Shown: positions 50,063 through 59,239, counted from the first letter of the stretch. The stretch is DNA of 64,000 nt from JAUILA01 sp964563925 (GCA_964563925.1 CAZLZD010000001.1:124001-188000), one strand, 5' to 3'. Numbers and translations: made by a program. Notes: generated by a model from the letters alone, not told the origin.

Positions 50063-51376
50063 CTATTCAAGTTCAATGGTTAAAATTCTCACACTTCGAT
50101 ATTTTACAGCCCGGTAAACCGCCTCCTTCTGCTCGTTGGCCTCCTTGATTTTGAATGTCTCAAACGTGTAGACGTAGTACTGCTTGTCCTGCTTATTATA
50201 AAAGATGCTGGTATAGATTTCCTTTTCCTCCAGGCGCCGCACGAGGTCATCGGCCGAATTAAAGTCCTTGAATGACTTCACCACCACGTAGTATTTCTTT
50301 TTGCTGTTTATTTTACCGGTCTCAGAATCTTTCCCTTTGTCGATATCCTGACTTGAGAACCGGGCACTCCGCTGATCAGGTTTTTCAATGGTCTTGATCA
50401 CCGGATCCACCCTGCCGGTTTCCTTCTCCGTTCCAAACCGCAGTGAAAGATTAACCTCATGGGTCCCGTTCACATAACCGGAAACCTGGGAAGAGGCAGG
50501 TTCATAGGCATACCCAAAAGAAAGGTTGCCTATATTAAACCCGACCATTCCGGTCATTCCGTAATTAAGGCGATAACCTCCGCCTATATACATGTGCTGG
50601 CCCAGGTCTAATTTGAGCATAGCCTCAATACGTTCATCCACAATCTGGGAATACCGGTAGACCATGTAGAATTGCAGGGGAGCATATGTTCCTTCGAGAT
50701 TTACCCGCTGCAGGCGTCCTTTTACCCGCTTGGTCACGAGCTTCTTGCCGGCAAACCGTTTTTTGTAGTATCCCATGAACATCACCTCATCAAAAGGGGA
50801 GAAGGTTGTGTTCTGGAAGTTTTCATTGAAATTGAACCGGGTCTGAAACAGCTTGGGCAGGGAAATGCCAAGATTCAGACCGCTTCCCGACTTAAGCAGC
50901 AGACCGGCATTACCGGCCGGCTGCATATTGTTGTTGAGGTAATTAGCCAGTACCGGATCGTCCGGATCGTCGATCTCATTCATGTTAATGCCGTTGGTGG
51001 TGATCCCGGCCGACAATCCGAAATGGAGTGTACTTTCCTTGGTCAGAAAAACCCTGTAGCCATACGTAAAGAGGACATCCTGGGTGGTTAACAACCCACG
51101 GCTGAACGAGCGGACCGAAACCCCGAGACGTGTCGACTTATAATCGAACGGCAGCTGGAAAGTAAGCGTGGAGACTACCGGGGCACCGTCAATCCCCCGC
51201 CATTGCTGCCTGTGATTGAATTGAAGCGACATGAAGTTGTCAGAGGCTACCTCGGCAGGATTGAAAAGATAGGGATTCACCACGAAATGGTTGTACACCG
51301 GGATTTGCTGCGCAATCCCCGTTATGCTGAAAAGTAACAGCAAGGTGGTTACAATCGTCCGTAAAAAATAATCCAT
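50063..51376 (-). CDS. PorP/SprF-family protein with C-terminal SPOR-like domain
   Basis: A 437-residue protein with a signal peptide (LLLLFSITGIAQQ). The PorP region (QIPVYNHFVVNPYLFNPAEV, FNHRQQWRGIDGAPVVSTL and a strand-rich barrel to about residue 315) is followed by a Lys/Ser-rich linker. The end is a SPOR-like domain (KKYYVVVKSFKDFNSADDL, VRRLEEKEIYTSIFYNKQDK), which in other proteins binds denuded peptidoglycan glycans. It would be an outer membrane T9SS partner tethered to the cell wall. First gene of the four-gene cluster; the following CTD protein is probably its client. Confidence 0.88.
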   Translation of the reverse strand: MDYFLRTIVTTLLLLFSITGIAQQIPVYNHFVVNPYLFNPAEVASDNFMSLQFNHRQQWRGIDGAPVVSTLTFQLPFDYKSTRLGVSVRSFSRGLLTTQDVLFTYGYRVFLTKESTLHFGLSAGITTNGINMNEIDDPDDPVLANYLNNNMQPAGNAGLLLKSGSGLNLGISLPKLFQTRFNFNENFQNTTFSPFDEVMFMGYYKKRFAGKKLVTKRVKGRLQRVNLEGTYAPLQFYMVYRYSQIVDERIEAMLKLDLGQHMYIGGGYRLNYGMTGMVGFNIGNLSFGYAYEPASSQVSGYVNGTHEVNLSLRFGTEKETGRVDPVIKTIEKPDQRSARFSSQDIDKGKDSETGKINSKKKYYVVVKSFKDFNSADDLVRRLEEKEIYTSIFYNKQDKQYYVYTFETFKIKEANEQKEAVYRAVKYRSVRILTIELE

Positions 51377-51532
51377 AGTGGATGTCCCGATTCAGATTAA
51401 AAAATGCTATTATGCAGATAATCAATGGGTCCAATATAGCAACGACACTACATATAAAGGCGAATATGTAACAAAATCGCTGCTTATTAGTAAATCCATA
51501 TTTTTCGGGCGAAACCTAAAATTTTTTAATCT

Positions 51533-52363
51533 ATGTGCTTTCGAAAGACATTTTTATTCATTTTATGTACACTCTTCCTGGCGGCCGCAATGCCGGGGAT
51601 GATCCATGCCCAGATCCACGTGGGTCCTAAGGCAGGTGTGCAGTTTGGCTGGACCACCTTCGATGACGAAGGAGATGACGCAGATGACCTGGCCGACCGG
51701 GACTTCCTGAAGTCCTCGCCGGCACTAGGCGTACATGCCGGCATAACGGCAATATTTCAGGTTAAAGAGCGCTTTTTTCTTGATGCAGAGCTGCTGTATA
51801 CCGTGCGCCAGCAGGTGATCAAGGGCCGGCTTGATCCTGAACTGAAGAATACCATGTTTAGCCACATGATAGAGCTGCCGCTTACCTTCAGGATGAATTT
51901 TGATGCCAGACTCTGGAATCTCAACTACCAGTACTTTCTTGGGGCCGGACCCAATGTAAGTTATTGGCTTTTTAGTACCGGAAAGTTAAATTCAAGTGAG
52001 TTACAGGAAATTGACATGCCTCCTGTGAAATACCGCACTTCCTTCAAAGCTTACGAGGAGGGTGCTTCCAGCGATCGACTGTACATCGAAGATCCCAATC
52101 GTATACAGCTGGGAATCAATATAGTAGCAGGATTTATGACGAAGCCTGCCCAGGGGAATGCATTTAAATTTGATGTGAGGTTTGATTACGGCCATTCGTA
52201 TTTCGGGACCTCCGACTATGGAATTTACCCGGATGTCATTGAGTACGCCGAACCATTGACGGCACGCTATTCGGCATTGAAACTGGGGCTGACCTATATA
52301 TTCGACACCAAGGTTTCTGAGCGCAAAAAAGGAAAGAGTACTATCAAAAACCGGAAGAACTAG
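51533..52363 (+). CDS. Outer membrane beta-barrel protein (PorT-like)
   Basis: A 276-residue protein with a signal peptide (FILCTLFLAAAMPGMIHAQ). Alternating strands typical of small outer membrane barrels follow: HVGPKAGVQFGWTTFDD, FLDAELLYTVRQQ, MIELPLTFRMNF, YFLGAGPNVSYWLF and a final LKLGLTYIF. This is the layout of the PorT/OMP-b-brl family in Bacteroidota, some of whose members serve T9SS. It faces away from the T9SS cluster across a 156-base gap. The basic tail (ERKKGKSTIKNRKN) after the last strand is unusual. Function cannot be fixed from sequence. Confidence 0.75.
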   Translation: MCFRKTFLFILCTLFLAAAMPGMIHAQIHVGPKAGVQFGWTTFDDEGDDADDLADRDFLKSSPALGVHAGITAIFQVKERFFLDAELLYTVRQQVIKGRLDPELKNTMFSHMIELPLTFRMNFDARLWNLNYQYFLGAGPNVSYWLFSTGKLNSSELQEIDMPPVKYRTSFKAYEEGASSDRLYIEDPNRIQLGINIVAGFMTKPAQGNAFKFDVRFDYGHSYFGTSDYGIYPDVIEYAEPLTARYSALKLGLTYIFDTKVSERKKGKSTIKNRKN

Positions 52364-52950
52364 TTGTCTGTTTCCAGGATTTCCAGAATATCAGCCAGTT
52401 CGTCGTAATCTTTGTAGCCCGGACGTATCTCTTCGGATCCGCGCATGGCAATACCTTCTATTTCAAGCTCGTCAAGCAGGGCTTCCACATTTTCCGGTGA
52501 AAAACCAGTGGCCAGTAAAATTTTGTACCTCTTGCTCATTTTCCGGATTAGTTCCTTCTCCTGCGAGGTAAGTTCCTCCTTATCGCCACGTACAACCACA
52601 TAAGCCAGCGGAAGCTGAGCCGGAAGCGCTTTAAGCCCATCCATCGTTACTTCCAGGATCAGTTTAGAAACAGAGGTAAGCTCATCGATCCAGTCTGTAT
52701 TATTTATCTGGACAAAATCGACCTCACAGCGGGACAGGACTTCCAGGATGACGTTGGGGGAGGAGGTATCAAACTCGGCGACATACCTGACGCCGGACAA
52801 CCATCCCCGTATTTCATTAAATGTCTCGGGCTCCGTTCCTCCATTTTGATCAAACCGGAAACCCAGAAGGTCTACTTCCATTCCGGCACAATAGCGTGCG
52901 TCGGATAAATTACTTACATTCCCAACTTTTACAAAGGTTTTAAGGGCCAT
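52360..52950 (-). CDS. TrpF-like TIM-barrel protein lacking catalytic residues
   Basis: A 196-residue protein resembling phosphoribosylanthranilate isomerase in outline. It starts FVKVGNVSNLSDARYCAGM (compare KICGIT of TrpF), followed by VDLLGFRF, and ends with LATGFSPENVEALL and RPGYKDYDELADILEIL. The catalytic Cys of KICG is replaced (KVGN), and the segment expected to hold the catalytic Asp and GGTG loop is not recognisable. No other trp genes are near. I infer a non-enzymatic or repurposed barrel. The ATG at 52950 fits the fold; the frame extends to 53010. It overlaps the convergent barrel gene by four bases. Confidence 0.6.
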   Translation of the reverse strand: MALKTFVKVGNVSNLSDARYCAGMEVDLLGFRFDQNGGTEPETFNEIRGWLSGVRYVAEFDTSSPNVILEVLSRCEVDFVQINNTDWIDELTSVSKLILEVTMDGLKALPAQLPLAYVVVRGDKEELTSQEKELIRKMSKRYKILLATGFSPENVEALLDELEIEGIAMRGSEEIRPGYKDYDELADILEILETDN

Positions 52951-53095
52951 AAACGAAGGTATTTTTAGTATCTTTATGCCTGTTTGACCGGGCAAAACTA
53001 CGGCTTTCATCCGTTTATGCCACTATTAAATTGTTCTAATGAGCTTGAGACAGGTCGTGTCATCATTAAGAGATAAAGGAGTGCGATCCGCAGCA

Positions 53096-53785
53096 ATGCG
53101 CGTGTTCCTGATTTTCGGCGTTTCAGGGTTTCTGGTTCTTTCAGGCTGCAACGAATCGGAAGATCCCGACTTTTCAGCGGTGGGTTATAACTATTTCCCA
53201 CTGAATACGGGTTCCTATATTGATTATTCTGTTTCCGAGACCAGGTATTTTCCCGACGGGAGTGTCAGCAACCAGTCCTACCAGCTGCGCGTCCAGGTGG
53301 CTGATTCCTTTCCCAATGAAGGAGGGTCATTCACCTATGTGCTGTACAGATACCGCCGTCCAGGCGAGGCCGATCCGTGGCAATTCCACTCCACCTGGTC
53401 ATCCCGGAGAGAAAATGTCCGCGGGATAACCGTTGAGGGAAATATTCCTTTCCTTTCGCTTTCCTTTCCGGTACGCAACGGGTTGCGCTGGGACGGCAAC
53501 ATCCTGAATGCGAGTCCGCCGGATACCTACCAGATTGACAGTCTGGGAGATTTGTATACGATTGACGGAGTACTCACGGAGAACAGTCTGACCGTTGTGC
53601 AGGAAGACCTGCTAGACTTTGTGATCGGACAGGAAGACCGCCGTTATGAAATATATATGGAGGGGATCGGACTCGTGGAAAAGGGAATCCGTCAGCTGGA
53701 ATTCTGTACGGCCACAGGCTGTGGCAATGAAATTGAAAGCGGACTTGTGTACCTTCAGAAAGCGACGGGATATGGAACGGATTAG
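53096..53785 (+). CDS. Secreted lipoprotein of unknown function
   Basis: A 229-residue protein with a lipoprotein signal (FGVSGFLVLSGCNESED). The mature part is beta-rich: NYFPLNTGSYIDYSVSETRY, then strands to residue 220 with GIGLVEKGIRQLEF near the end. This layout is common in Bacteroidota lipoproteins of unknown role. The ATG at 53096 is chosen because it begins the signal; the frame opens at 53039. Its last 14 bases overlap the start of the subtilase gene, so the two are co-translated and perhaps functionally linked, for example as a surface-anchored inhibitor or chaperone (inference). Confidence 0.7.
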   Translation: MRVFLIFGVSGFLVLSGCNESEDPDFSAVGYNYFPLNTGSYIDYSVSETRYFPDGSVSNQSYQLRVQVADSFPNEGGSFTYVLYRYRRPGEADPWQFHSTWSSRRENVRGITVEGNIPFLSLSFPVRNGLRWDGNILNASPPDTYQIDSLGDLYTIDGVLTENSLTVVQEDLLDFVIGQEDRRYEIYMEGIGLVEKGIRQLEFCTATGCGNEIESGLVYLQKATGYGTD

Positions 53786-55355
53786 CCTTTTACTTCTTTT
53801 GATGACCCTGGCAGTGCTTCCGGCCTTCAGCCAGGAAAACCGGTACGTAGTCTATTTTGACGATAAAGCAAACACACCCTTTTCGCTCGAAAATCCTGAT
53901 CAGTTTCTTTCTCCCCGGTCTGTGCTTCGCCGTGATCGTCAGCAAATCTCCGTCACCACACAGGACCTGCCGGTAGACCCGGAGTATATTCAACAGGTTA
54001 GAAGCGTGACCGGACAGACTTACTATCCGAGCAAGTGGCTCAATGCGGTACTGGTGCAATGTACACCTGAAGAGGCGGCATTGGCTGAGTCATTACCCAT
54101 AGTCACGGGAATTGAGCTGGTTGCCTATGGTACCAGGCTTCCTGAGGGCGGACGCATACAACGTAAATTTGAATCTGCGGAAGGTGTGATGGCGCCGGAG
54201 AATGAATTTCAGCTGAATCTGCACGGTATAAACGATTTGCATAATGCCGGCTTCCGCGGGGAGGATATGATGGTGGCCGTTATGGATGGAGGATTTGGAG
54301 GGGCTGATACGATCACCGGGCTGCGACATATTTACGAGGAAGGAAGGGTGCTTATCTCGGAGAATATGGTGACGCGAAGTACCGAACAATTCACACTCGC
54401 CCACGGCACGAATGTGCTGTCGATCCTCGCCGGTTGGTTGCCCGACCGATACCAGGGGATTGTCCCGCAGGCCACCTACTTGCTCTTTGGCACGGAGGAT
54501 CCTTTTACCGAACAGCGCATCGAGGAATATAACTGGATCGTCGCCGCGGAAAAGGCAGATAGTGCAGGTGTGGATGTGATAAATACCTCCCTGGGTTACA
54601 GTGACTTTGATTTTGAAGAAATGAATTACACCTATGAGGATATGAATGGCAGCACCGCCATGATTACCCGGGGAGCCAACTGGGCTTCCAGTAAGGGGAT
54701 CCTGGTGGTTGTAAGTGCCGGAAATTCCGGAAGCAGTTCCTGGAAATATATTACTGCTCCCGCCGATGCGGTGGATATACTTTCCGTGGGTGCAGCCACC
54801 GTCTCGCTGACTCCGGCTTCATTCAGTTCATTCGGACCTTCGTTTGACGGCAGGATCAAGCCGGAAGTAGCCTCGCTGGGCTCGCAGACCGTGCTGCTCA
54901 GCTCATCCGGGAACATTACAGCTTCGAACGGAACCTCATTCTCCGCTCCGGTGATCACAGGATTTGCGACCGCACTCTGGCAACGTGAGCGAAGCCGTAC
55001 GGTGACGGATCTTATTTCCTACATTATCAGTATAAGTACTTTGTCCGATAGTCCTGATAGTCAGTTGGGTTATGGATTTCCAAGCGTTGCAGAAGAGGTT
55101 ACATCATCCGAGGAGGAGGAGCAAGTACTTATTGCCTATCCCAATCCTCTTGCGGCTGGTCAGCAGCTCAGGATCAGGGTAGGAGTACCTGTCACCGGGA
55201 GCCGGCTGTACACATCTGACGGCCGTGAAATACCGGTGCGTTACCGCGAGGAGGGTGGCGAATTCGTGCTGGAGAACCGACTGGATGAGGGCTTATATTT
55301 ATTGACGATCCGCACCGCTGTGCGTACCTATCATACAAAAATTATTAGTAACTAA
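53772..55355 (+). CDS. Secreted subtilisin-like protease (S8) with T9SS sorting domain
   Basis: A 527-residue protein with a signal peptide (ISLLLLLMTLAVLPAFSQ), an N-terminal prodomain-like region (about 25-150) and an S8 catalytic domain. The triad is visible: D172 in VAVMDGGFGG, H211 in LAHGTNVLSILAG and S389 in NGTSFSAPVITG. The last 75 residues (IAYPNPLAAGQQLRIRV ... LDEGLYLLTIRT) form a T9SS type A sorting domain, so it should be exported by the type IX system and released or anchored at the surface. It follows a lipoprotein gene with a 14-base overlap and precedes rpe by 19 bases. Confidence 0.92.
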   Translation: MERISLLLLLMTLAVLPAFSQENRYVVYFDDKANTPFSLENPDQFLSPRSVLRRDRQQISVTTQDLPVDPEYIQQVRSVTGQTYYPSKWLNAVLVQCTPEEAALAESLPIVTGIELVAYGTRLPEGGRIQRKFESAEGVMAPENEFQLNLHGINDLHNAGFRGEDMMVAVMDGGFGGADTITGLRHIYEEGRVLISENMVTRSTEQFTLAHGTNVLSILAGWLPDRYQGIVPQATYLLFGTEDPFTEQRIEEYNWIVAAEKADSAGVDVINTSLGYSDFDFEEMNYTYEDMNGSTAMITRGANWASSKGILVVVSAGNSGSSSWKYITAPADAVDILSVGAATVSLTPASFSSFGPSFDGRIKPEVASLGSQTVLLSSSGNITASNGTSFSAPVITGFATALWQRERSRTVTDLISYIISISTLSDSPDSQLGYGFPSVAEEVTSSEEEEQVLIAYPNPLAAGQQLRIRVGVPVTGSRLYTSDGREIPVRYREEGGEFVLENRLDEGLYLLTIRTAVRTYHTKIISN

Positions 55356-55362
55356 TATTTTC

Positions 55363-55370
55363 TATATTTG
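55363..55370 (+). promoter_or_regulatory. -7 box directly before rpe
   Basis: TATATTTG is a perfect TAnnTTTG match ending four bases before the rpe ATG. TTA at 55342-55344 stands 18 bases upstream as a weak -33. Transcripts from it would be leaderless. Confidence 0.4.
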
Positions 55371-55374
55371 ATCC

Positions 55375-56028
55375 ATGAGAATTCCCCTGATTGCTCCTTC
55401 CGTGCTGGCTTCGGATTTCGCAAATCTTCAAAAGGAAGTGGAAATGCTGAACAGCAGCGACGCAGACTGGATTCATATTGATATAATGGACGGGGTTTTC
55501 GTTCCAAACATCTCATTTGGCATACCTGTCACCGAAGCGATACGAAGGCATGCCCACAAACCGCTGGATGTTCACCTGATGATTGAAAAGCCGGAGAATT
55601 ATGTGGAGGATTTTTTTGAAGCGGGGGCGGCCCAGATTACCGTTCATTATGAAGCCTGTCCCCATTTACACCGAAATATACAGCAGATCAAATCACTCGA
55701 CTGCAAAGCGGGTGTTGCCCTGAACCCGCATACGCCTGTTTCGGTTCTGGAGGACATTATCAAGGATATCGACCTGGTGCTGATCATGTCTGTAAATCCG
55801 GGCTTTGGTGGGCAGAAGTTCATTCAGAATACCTATAAAAAAGTAGAACAGGCGCGTGAGCTCATCGCTGATTCGGGTTCGGGTGCCCTGATCGAAGTGG
55901 ACGGCGGGGTAAGCCTGGATAACAACAGGCAGCTGATGGAGAGTGGTGCGGACGTACTCGTGGCGGGAAGTTTCGTGTTTAAATCGGACGATCCTGCGGG
56001 CACTATTCTATCGCTCAAGCGCGTTTAA
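55375..56028 (+). CDS. rpe: Ribulose-phosphate 3-epimerase
   Basis: A 217-residue TIM barrel with all Rpe landmarks: APSVLASDFANL, HIDIMDGVFVPNISFG with the metal His and catalytic Asp, LDVHLMI, SVNPGFGGQKF and the second catalytic Asp in EVDGGVSLDN, then ADVLVAGSFVF. It interconverts ribulose-5-phosphate and xylulose-5-phosphate in the pentose phosphate pathway. The TonB-dependent receptor gene starts 19 bases downstream, so it is likely co-transcribed although unrelated in function. Confidence 0.96.
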   Translation: MRIPLIAPSVLASDFANLQKEVEMLNSSDADWIHIDIMDGVFVPNISFGIPVTEAIRRHAHKPLDVHLMIEKPENYVEDFFEAGAAQITVHYEACPHLHRNIQQIKSLDCKAGVALNPHTPVSVLEDIIKDIDLVLIMSVNPGFGGQKFIQNTYKKVEQARELIADSGSGALIEVDGGVSLDNNRQLMESGADVLVAGSFVFKSDDPAGTILSLKRV

Positions 56029-56047
56029 CGTCAGGAAAACGGACGGC

Positions 56048-58411
56048 ATGCGTTTATACCTTCTTATTATATTTATTTTTTTGTCTGCCTCGTCGCTTGC
56101 CCAGCAATCATTTGTGTACGGCGTGGTTACGGACAGTACAGGCCAGATCCTGGAGGGGGTGAATGTGCGCCTGGAAGGGGATTCTACCGGAGTTCCCACG
56201 GATGCACTTGGCAGGTACCGCATTTCCGTTCCTCCGGATACCCAGGTGAATATCGTATTTACCTATGTCGGATTCAGTGTTACCGTGGAAAAGATCCGGC
56301 TTTTGTCGGCCCAGGAAATGGAGCTGAATATTCGCATGACCGAAAAGGCTTCTGTGCTGACCGAAGTGGTAATCCGGGATGACAAGATCAGGGAGGAGGT
56401 AAGCATGACCGAGATTTCCCCGCAATCCATTCAGACCCTGCCCAGTGCGTTTGGAGAATTCAACCGGGTACTGGTTACCCTGCCGGGTGTGAGCAGTAAC
56501 AACGAACTGACTTCGGCGTATTCGGTGAGGGGGGGAAATTTTGACGAAAACCTGGTGTATGTGAATAATATACCGGTTTACCGGCCCTTTCTGGTCACCA
56601 ACGGGCAGCAGGAAGGCCTCAGTTTTATCAATACCGACATGGTTCAGGCGGTGCGGTTTTCAGCGGGCGGCTGGCAGCCGCGCTACGGCGACAAGCTGGC
56701 TTCAGTATTGAATGTGACCTATAAAACCCCGGAAGAATTCCGTGGATCGGTATCCATGAGCCTCCTGGGTGGTTCGGCCCACCTTGAAGGTTCGGCCTCA
56801 GCCGGGCGGCTTACCTATGTGGCCGGCGTCAGGCACAAGCGTTCCCAGTACTTGCTCAACACCCTGGAGACGACCGGCGGGTACCGGCCGGCCTTTACCG
56901 ATGTGCAGAGTTACCTGACCTACCGGCTTGACAAGAACCCGCGCGCCAGGGCCACTACGCTTGGTGTTCTTGTGAACTACAGCCGTAACCGGTACAGTGT
57001 GGTTCCTGAGACCAGGACCTCCGAATTCGGTACATTCTCCCGCTCATTACGCTTTACGGTGGCTTTTAACGGCCGGGAACTCCTGGAGTATGATACCTAT
57101 CAGGCGGCGGCCCGCCTTACCCACTGGGTGACTCCGGACTGGAAATCAGATCTTATTGTAAGCGGTGTCCGGGCCTTTGAAAGGGAGTATACGGATATCG
57201 AAGGGGGTTACCGGCTTTGTGATGTGGACAACCAGCCGGGCAGCAGTTCGTTTAACGAGTGCGTGTTTACCCGGGGAATCGGTACGCAGTATGACTACGG
57301 GCGGAACCGGCTTGAAGCCAGCCTGCTGAATGTGGAAAGCAGAAACGTGATCATCCTGGAGGATAACCGGACGGTGGAGTTCGGACTCGGGTATGCCGGA
57401 CAGCAGCTCGAGGATGTGTTGTCAGAATATACCTTCACCGATTCCAGCGGCTATGTGACCGAACTGAATGCTGTTTCCGGGGAGAACACACTGGACAACG
57501 GCCAGGTAACGGCCTACGCCCAGATCAGCACCCCGCTGGGAAAGGAGTTTTCGCTGACCGGCGGTTTTCGGGGCACGTACATCACCCTGAATGAAGAGTT
57601 TGTCCTGAGCCCCCGCCTGCAATTCTCCTACACACCTGAATGGAAAAGGGACATTGTCCTCCGCATGGCAGCCGGCATATATGTACAGCCTGCGTTCTAC
57701 CGTGAATTCAGGGGCAATGACGGTCGGCTTAACGAGGACCTTCGTGCACAGAAATCGTTCCACTGGATTGCGGGAATGGATTATGACTTCACCTGGTGGG
57801 GACGGGATTTTAAATTCATTGCGGAGGCTTATTATAAACGCATGTGGGACGTGGTGGCCTATGACGTGGACAATGTCAAGATACGTTATTACGCAAACAA
57901 TGATACGCGCGCATACGCGACCGGACTGGATTTCCGTATCAGTGGAGAATTTATCGAGGGTACCGAATCCTGGTTCAGCCTGGGCATTCTTTCCACCCGG
58001 GAAGACCTGGGATTTGATGACCGCGGTTATATACGCCGTCCGACAGACCAGCGGGTCAATGCCGCGATTGTGTTTGAAGACCATTTACCGAATAACCCGT
58101 TATTCCGGGCAAACCTGAGTTTTCTGTTCGGATCCGGGTTGCCATTCGGACCACCCAATGACCTGGAAAACAGGAATGCCTTTGACGGTGAGAGTTACCG
58201 ACGCGTGGATATCGGATTTTCCCGGCTGTTTTTTCTTTCGAAGTCCGACAGGCTGCGTCAGCTGACCGTTTCGGCTGAGATACTGAACCTTTTCGGAAGT
58301 GACAATCCCATTTCCTACTTATTCATTGAAGATGTCAATGGTATGAAGTTTGCAGTTCCGAATTCGTTATCTGCCCGATTCCTGAATGTTAAAGCTACTC
58401 TGCGGTTCTGA
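56048..58411 (+). CDS. TonB-dependent receptor with carboxypeptidase-regulatory-like domain
   Basis: A 787-residue outer membrane receptor. After the signal peptide (IFIFLSASSLAQ) comes a carboxypeptidase-regulatory-like domain (VYGVVTDSTGQILEGVNVRL, residues about 20-100). The plug follows (VLVTLPGVSSNNELTSAYSV, RGGNFDENLVYVNNIPVYRP, ending PRYGDKLASVLNVTY) and then a 22-strand-type barrel to the end (FLNVKATLRF). No SusD partner lies next to it, so it is not a typical polysaccharide-utilisation pair. It imports a ligand, possibly a siderophore, cofactor or peptide, with energy from TonB. The ATG at 56048 begins the signal peptide. Confidence 0.92.
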   Translation: MRLYLLIIFIFLSASSLAQQSFVYGVVTDSTGQILEGVNVRLEGDSTGVPTDALGRYRISVPPDTQVNIVFTYVGFSVTVEKIRLLSAQEMELNIRMTEKASVLTEVVIRDDKIREEVSMTEISPQSIQTLPSAFGEFNRVLVTLPGVSSNNELTSAYSVRGGNFDENLVYVNNIPVYRPFLVTNGQQEGLSFINTDMVQAVRFSAGGWQPRYGDKLASVLNVTYKTPEEFRGSVSMSLLGGSAHLEGSASAGRLTYVAGVRHKRSQYLLNTLETTGGYRPAFTDVQSYLTYRLDKNPRARATTLGVLVNYSRNRYSVVPETRTSEFGTFSRSLRFTVAFNGRELLEYDTYQAAARLTHWVTPDWKSDLIVSGVRAFEREYTDIEGGYRLCDVDNQPGSSSFNECVFTRGIGTQYDYGRNRLEASLLNVESRNVIILEDNRTVEFGLGYAGQQLEDVLSEYTFTDSSGYVTELNAVSGENTLDNGQVTAYAQISTPLGKEFSLTGGFRGTYITLNEEFVLSPRLQFSYTPEWKRDIVLRMAAGIYVQPAFYREFRGNDGRLNEDLRAQKSFHWIAGMDYDFTWWGRDFKFIAEAYYKRMWDVVAYDVDNVKIRYYANNDTRAYATGLDFRISGEFIEGTESWFSLGILSTREDLGFDDRGYIRRPTDQRVNAAIVFEDHLPNNPLFRANLSFLFGSGLPFGPPNDLENRNAFDGESYRRVDIGFSRLFFLSKSDRLRQLTVSAEILNLFGSDNPISYLFIEDVNGMKFAVPNSLSARFLNVKATLRF

Positions 58412-58522
58412 CCGTTGGTGGAGTTTGTCAGGAAAAATTTGTTTCGAAGGGCCCAAAAAACGATATTTGGAGCTTGATAACATCTAAAATTCCAATTATT
58501 AACTTTAATAACTGTTCTTAAA

Positions 58523-59005
58523 ATGAGAAAATTAAGTCTATTGATGGCGAGCATGGTAATGCTGCTACTTTCTGTGAATCAGGTGAATGCACAGGATGAA
58601 GAAATCAGTGATGAAAACCTGTACCGCTATGCCCTAATGATGGAAGTGGTTGAATCTATGAAGAAAGAGATCAGCGCCAAGACCAATGAGATGATCAAGA
58701 ACCAGGAAGGGATGACCGGCCAGAGGTACCTTGAACTCGCCAAGACTGGTGGTGATGCTGCGAAACTGGAAGCTGCAGAGGCAAAGGACTTTGAAAAGAA
58801 ATTTCTTGAGCTCGTTACCAATATGCAGGATGAGCACAAGGCGGCTATTTCGGATGTACTCAATACACTGGCGAACAAAATGCTTAACGGTGGCGCCAGA
58901 AGCTATAAAGCCATTCGTGAAGCACTGGACGGCAATGCGGATGTTAAAGCGCGCTATGAAGCGATCCAGCAGCAGATTGCTTCTGCCGCAAGTACAGGAG
59001 CCTGA
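58523..59005 (+). CDS. Small secreted helical protein of unknown function
   Basis: A 160-residue protein with a signal peptide (MASMVMLLLSVNQVNAQ). The mature domain is entirely helical: residues 30-60 (YALMMEVVESMKKEISAKTN), 75-110 and 115-155. No Cys is present and no family is recognised. It is probably periplasmic. It stands alone, with 111 bases before it and the long 59006-59265 gap behind it. Confidence 0.65.
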   Translation: MRKLSLLMASMVMLLLSVNQVNAQDEEISDENLYRYALMMEVVESMKKEISAKTNEMIKNQEGMTGQRYLELAKTGGDAAKLEAAEAKDFEKKFLELVTNMQDEHKAAISDVLNTLANKMLNGGARSYKAIREALDGNADVKARYEAIQQQIASAASTGA

Positions 59006-59097
59006 TCACAGGCATTTTGTTTCAGGGTGAAGCTTTGAGTAACCGCGCGATACCCGAAGCTTCATCTTATTTTATGGCCCTGATAAGGTCATTCAGG

Positions 59098-59120
59098 AAA
59101 GCCCTTTTAACGAGGGCTTT
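59098..59120 (+). terminator. Hairpin in the gap after the small helical protein gene
   Basis: AAAGCCC (59098-59104) and GGGCTTT (59114-59120) form a perfect 7-base stem with a 9-base loop. The T tract is short (the stem's own TTT, then G), so termination may be partial. The rest of 59006-59265 shows no convincing gene. Confidence 0.4.
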
Positions 59121-59239
59121 GTTACATCCGGCGTGTCAGGTGCTTAGCCTGGAGGAATTTAAGTATATTGAGGCGCTAAAAAAGCACGCAATTGTGCTGA
59201 AATAGTTACATTGTATCCGTTTACGGATATAATATTTTT

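Noticed and set aside
59017..59205. A 62-codon frame in the gap after the small helical protein gene.
   Set aside because: It starts at a non-ATG codon, has no recognisable pattern and contains the 59098-59120 hairpin. It is better explained as intergenic DNA.
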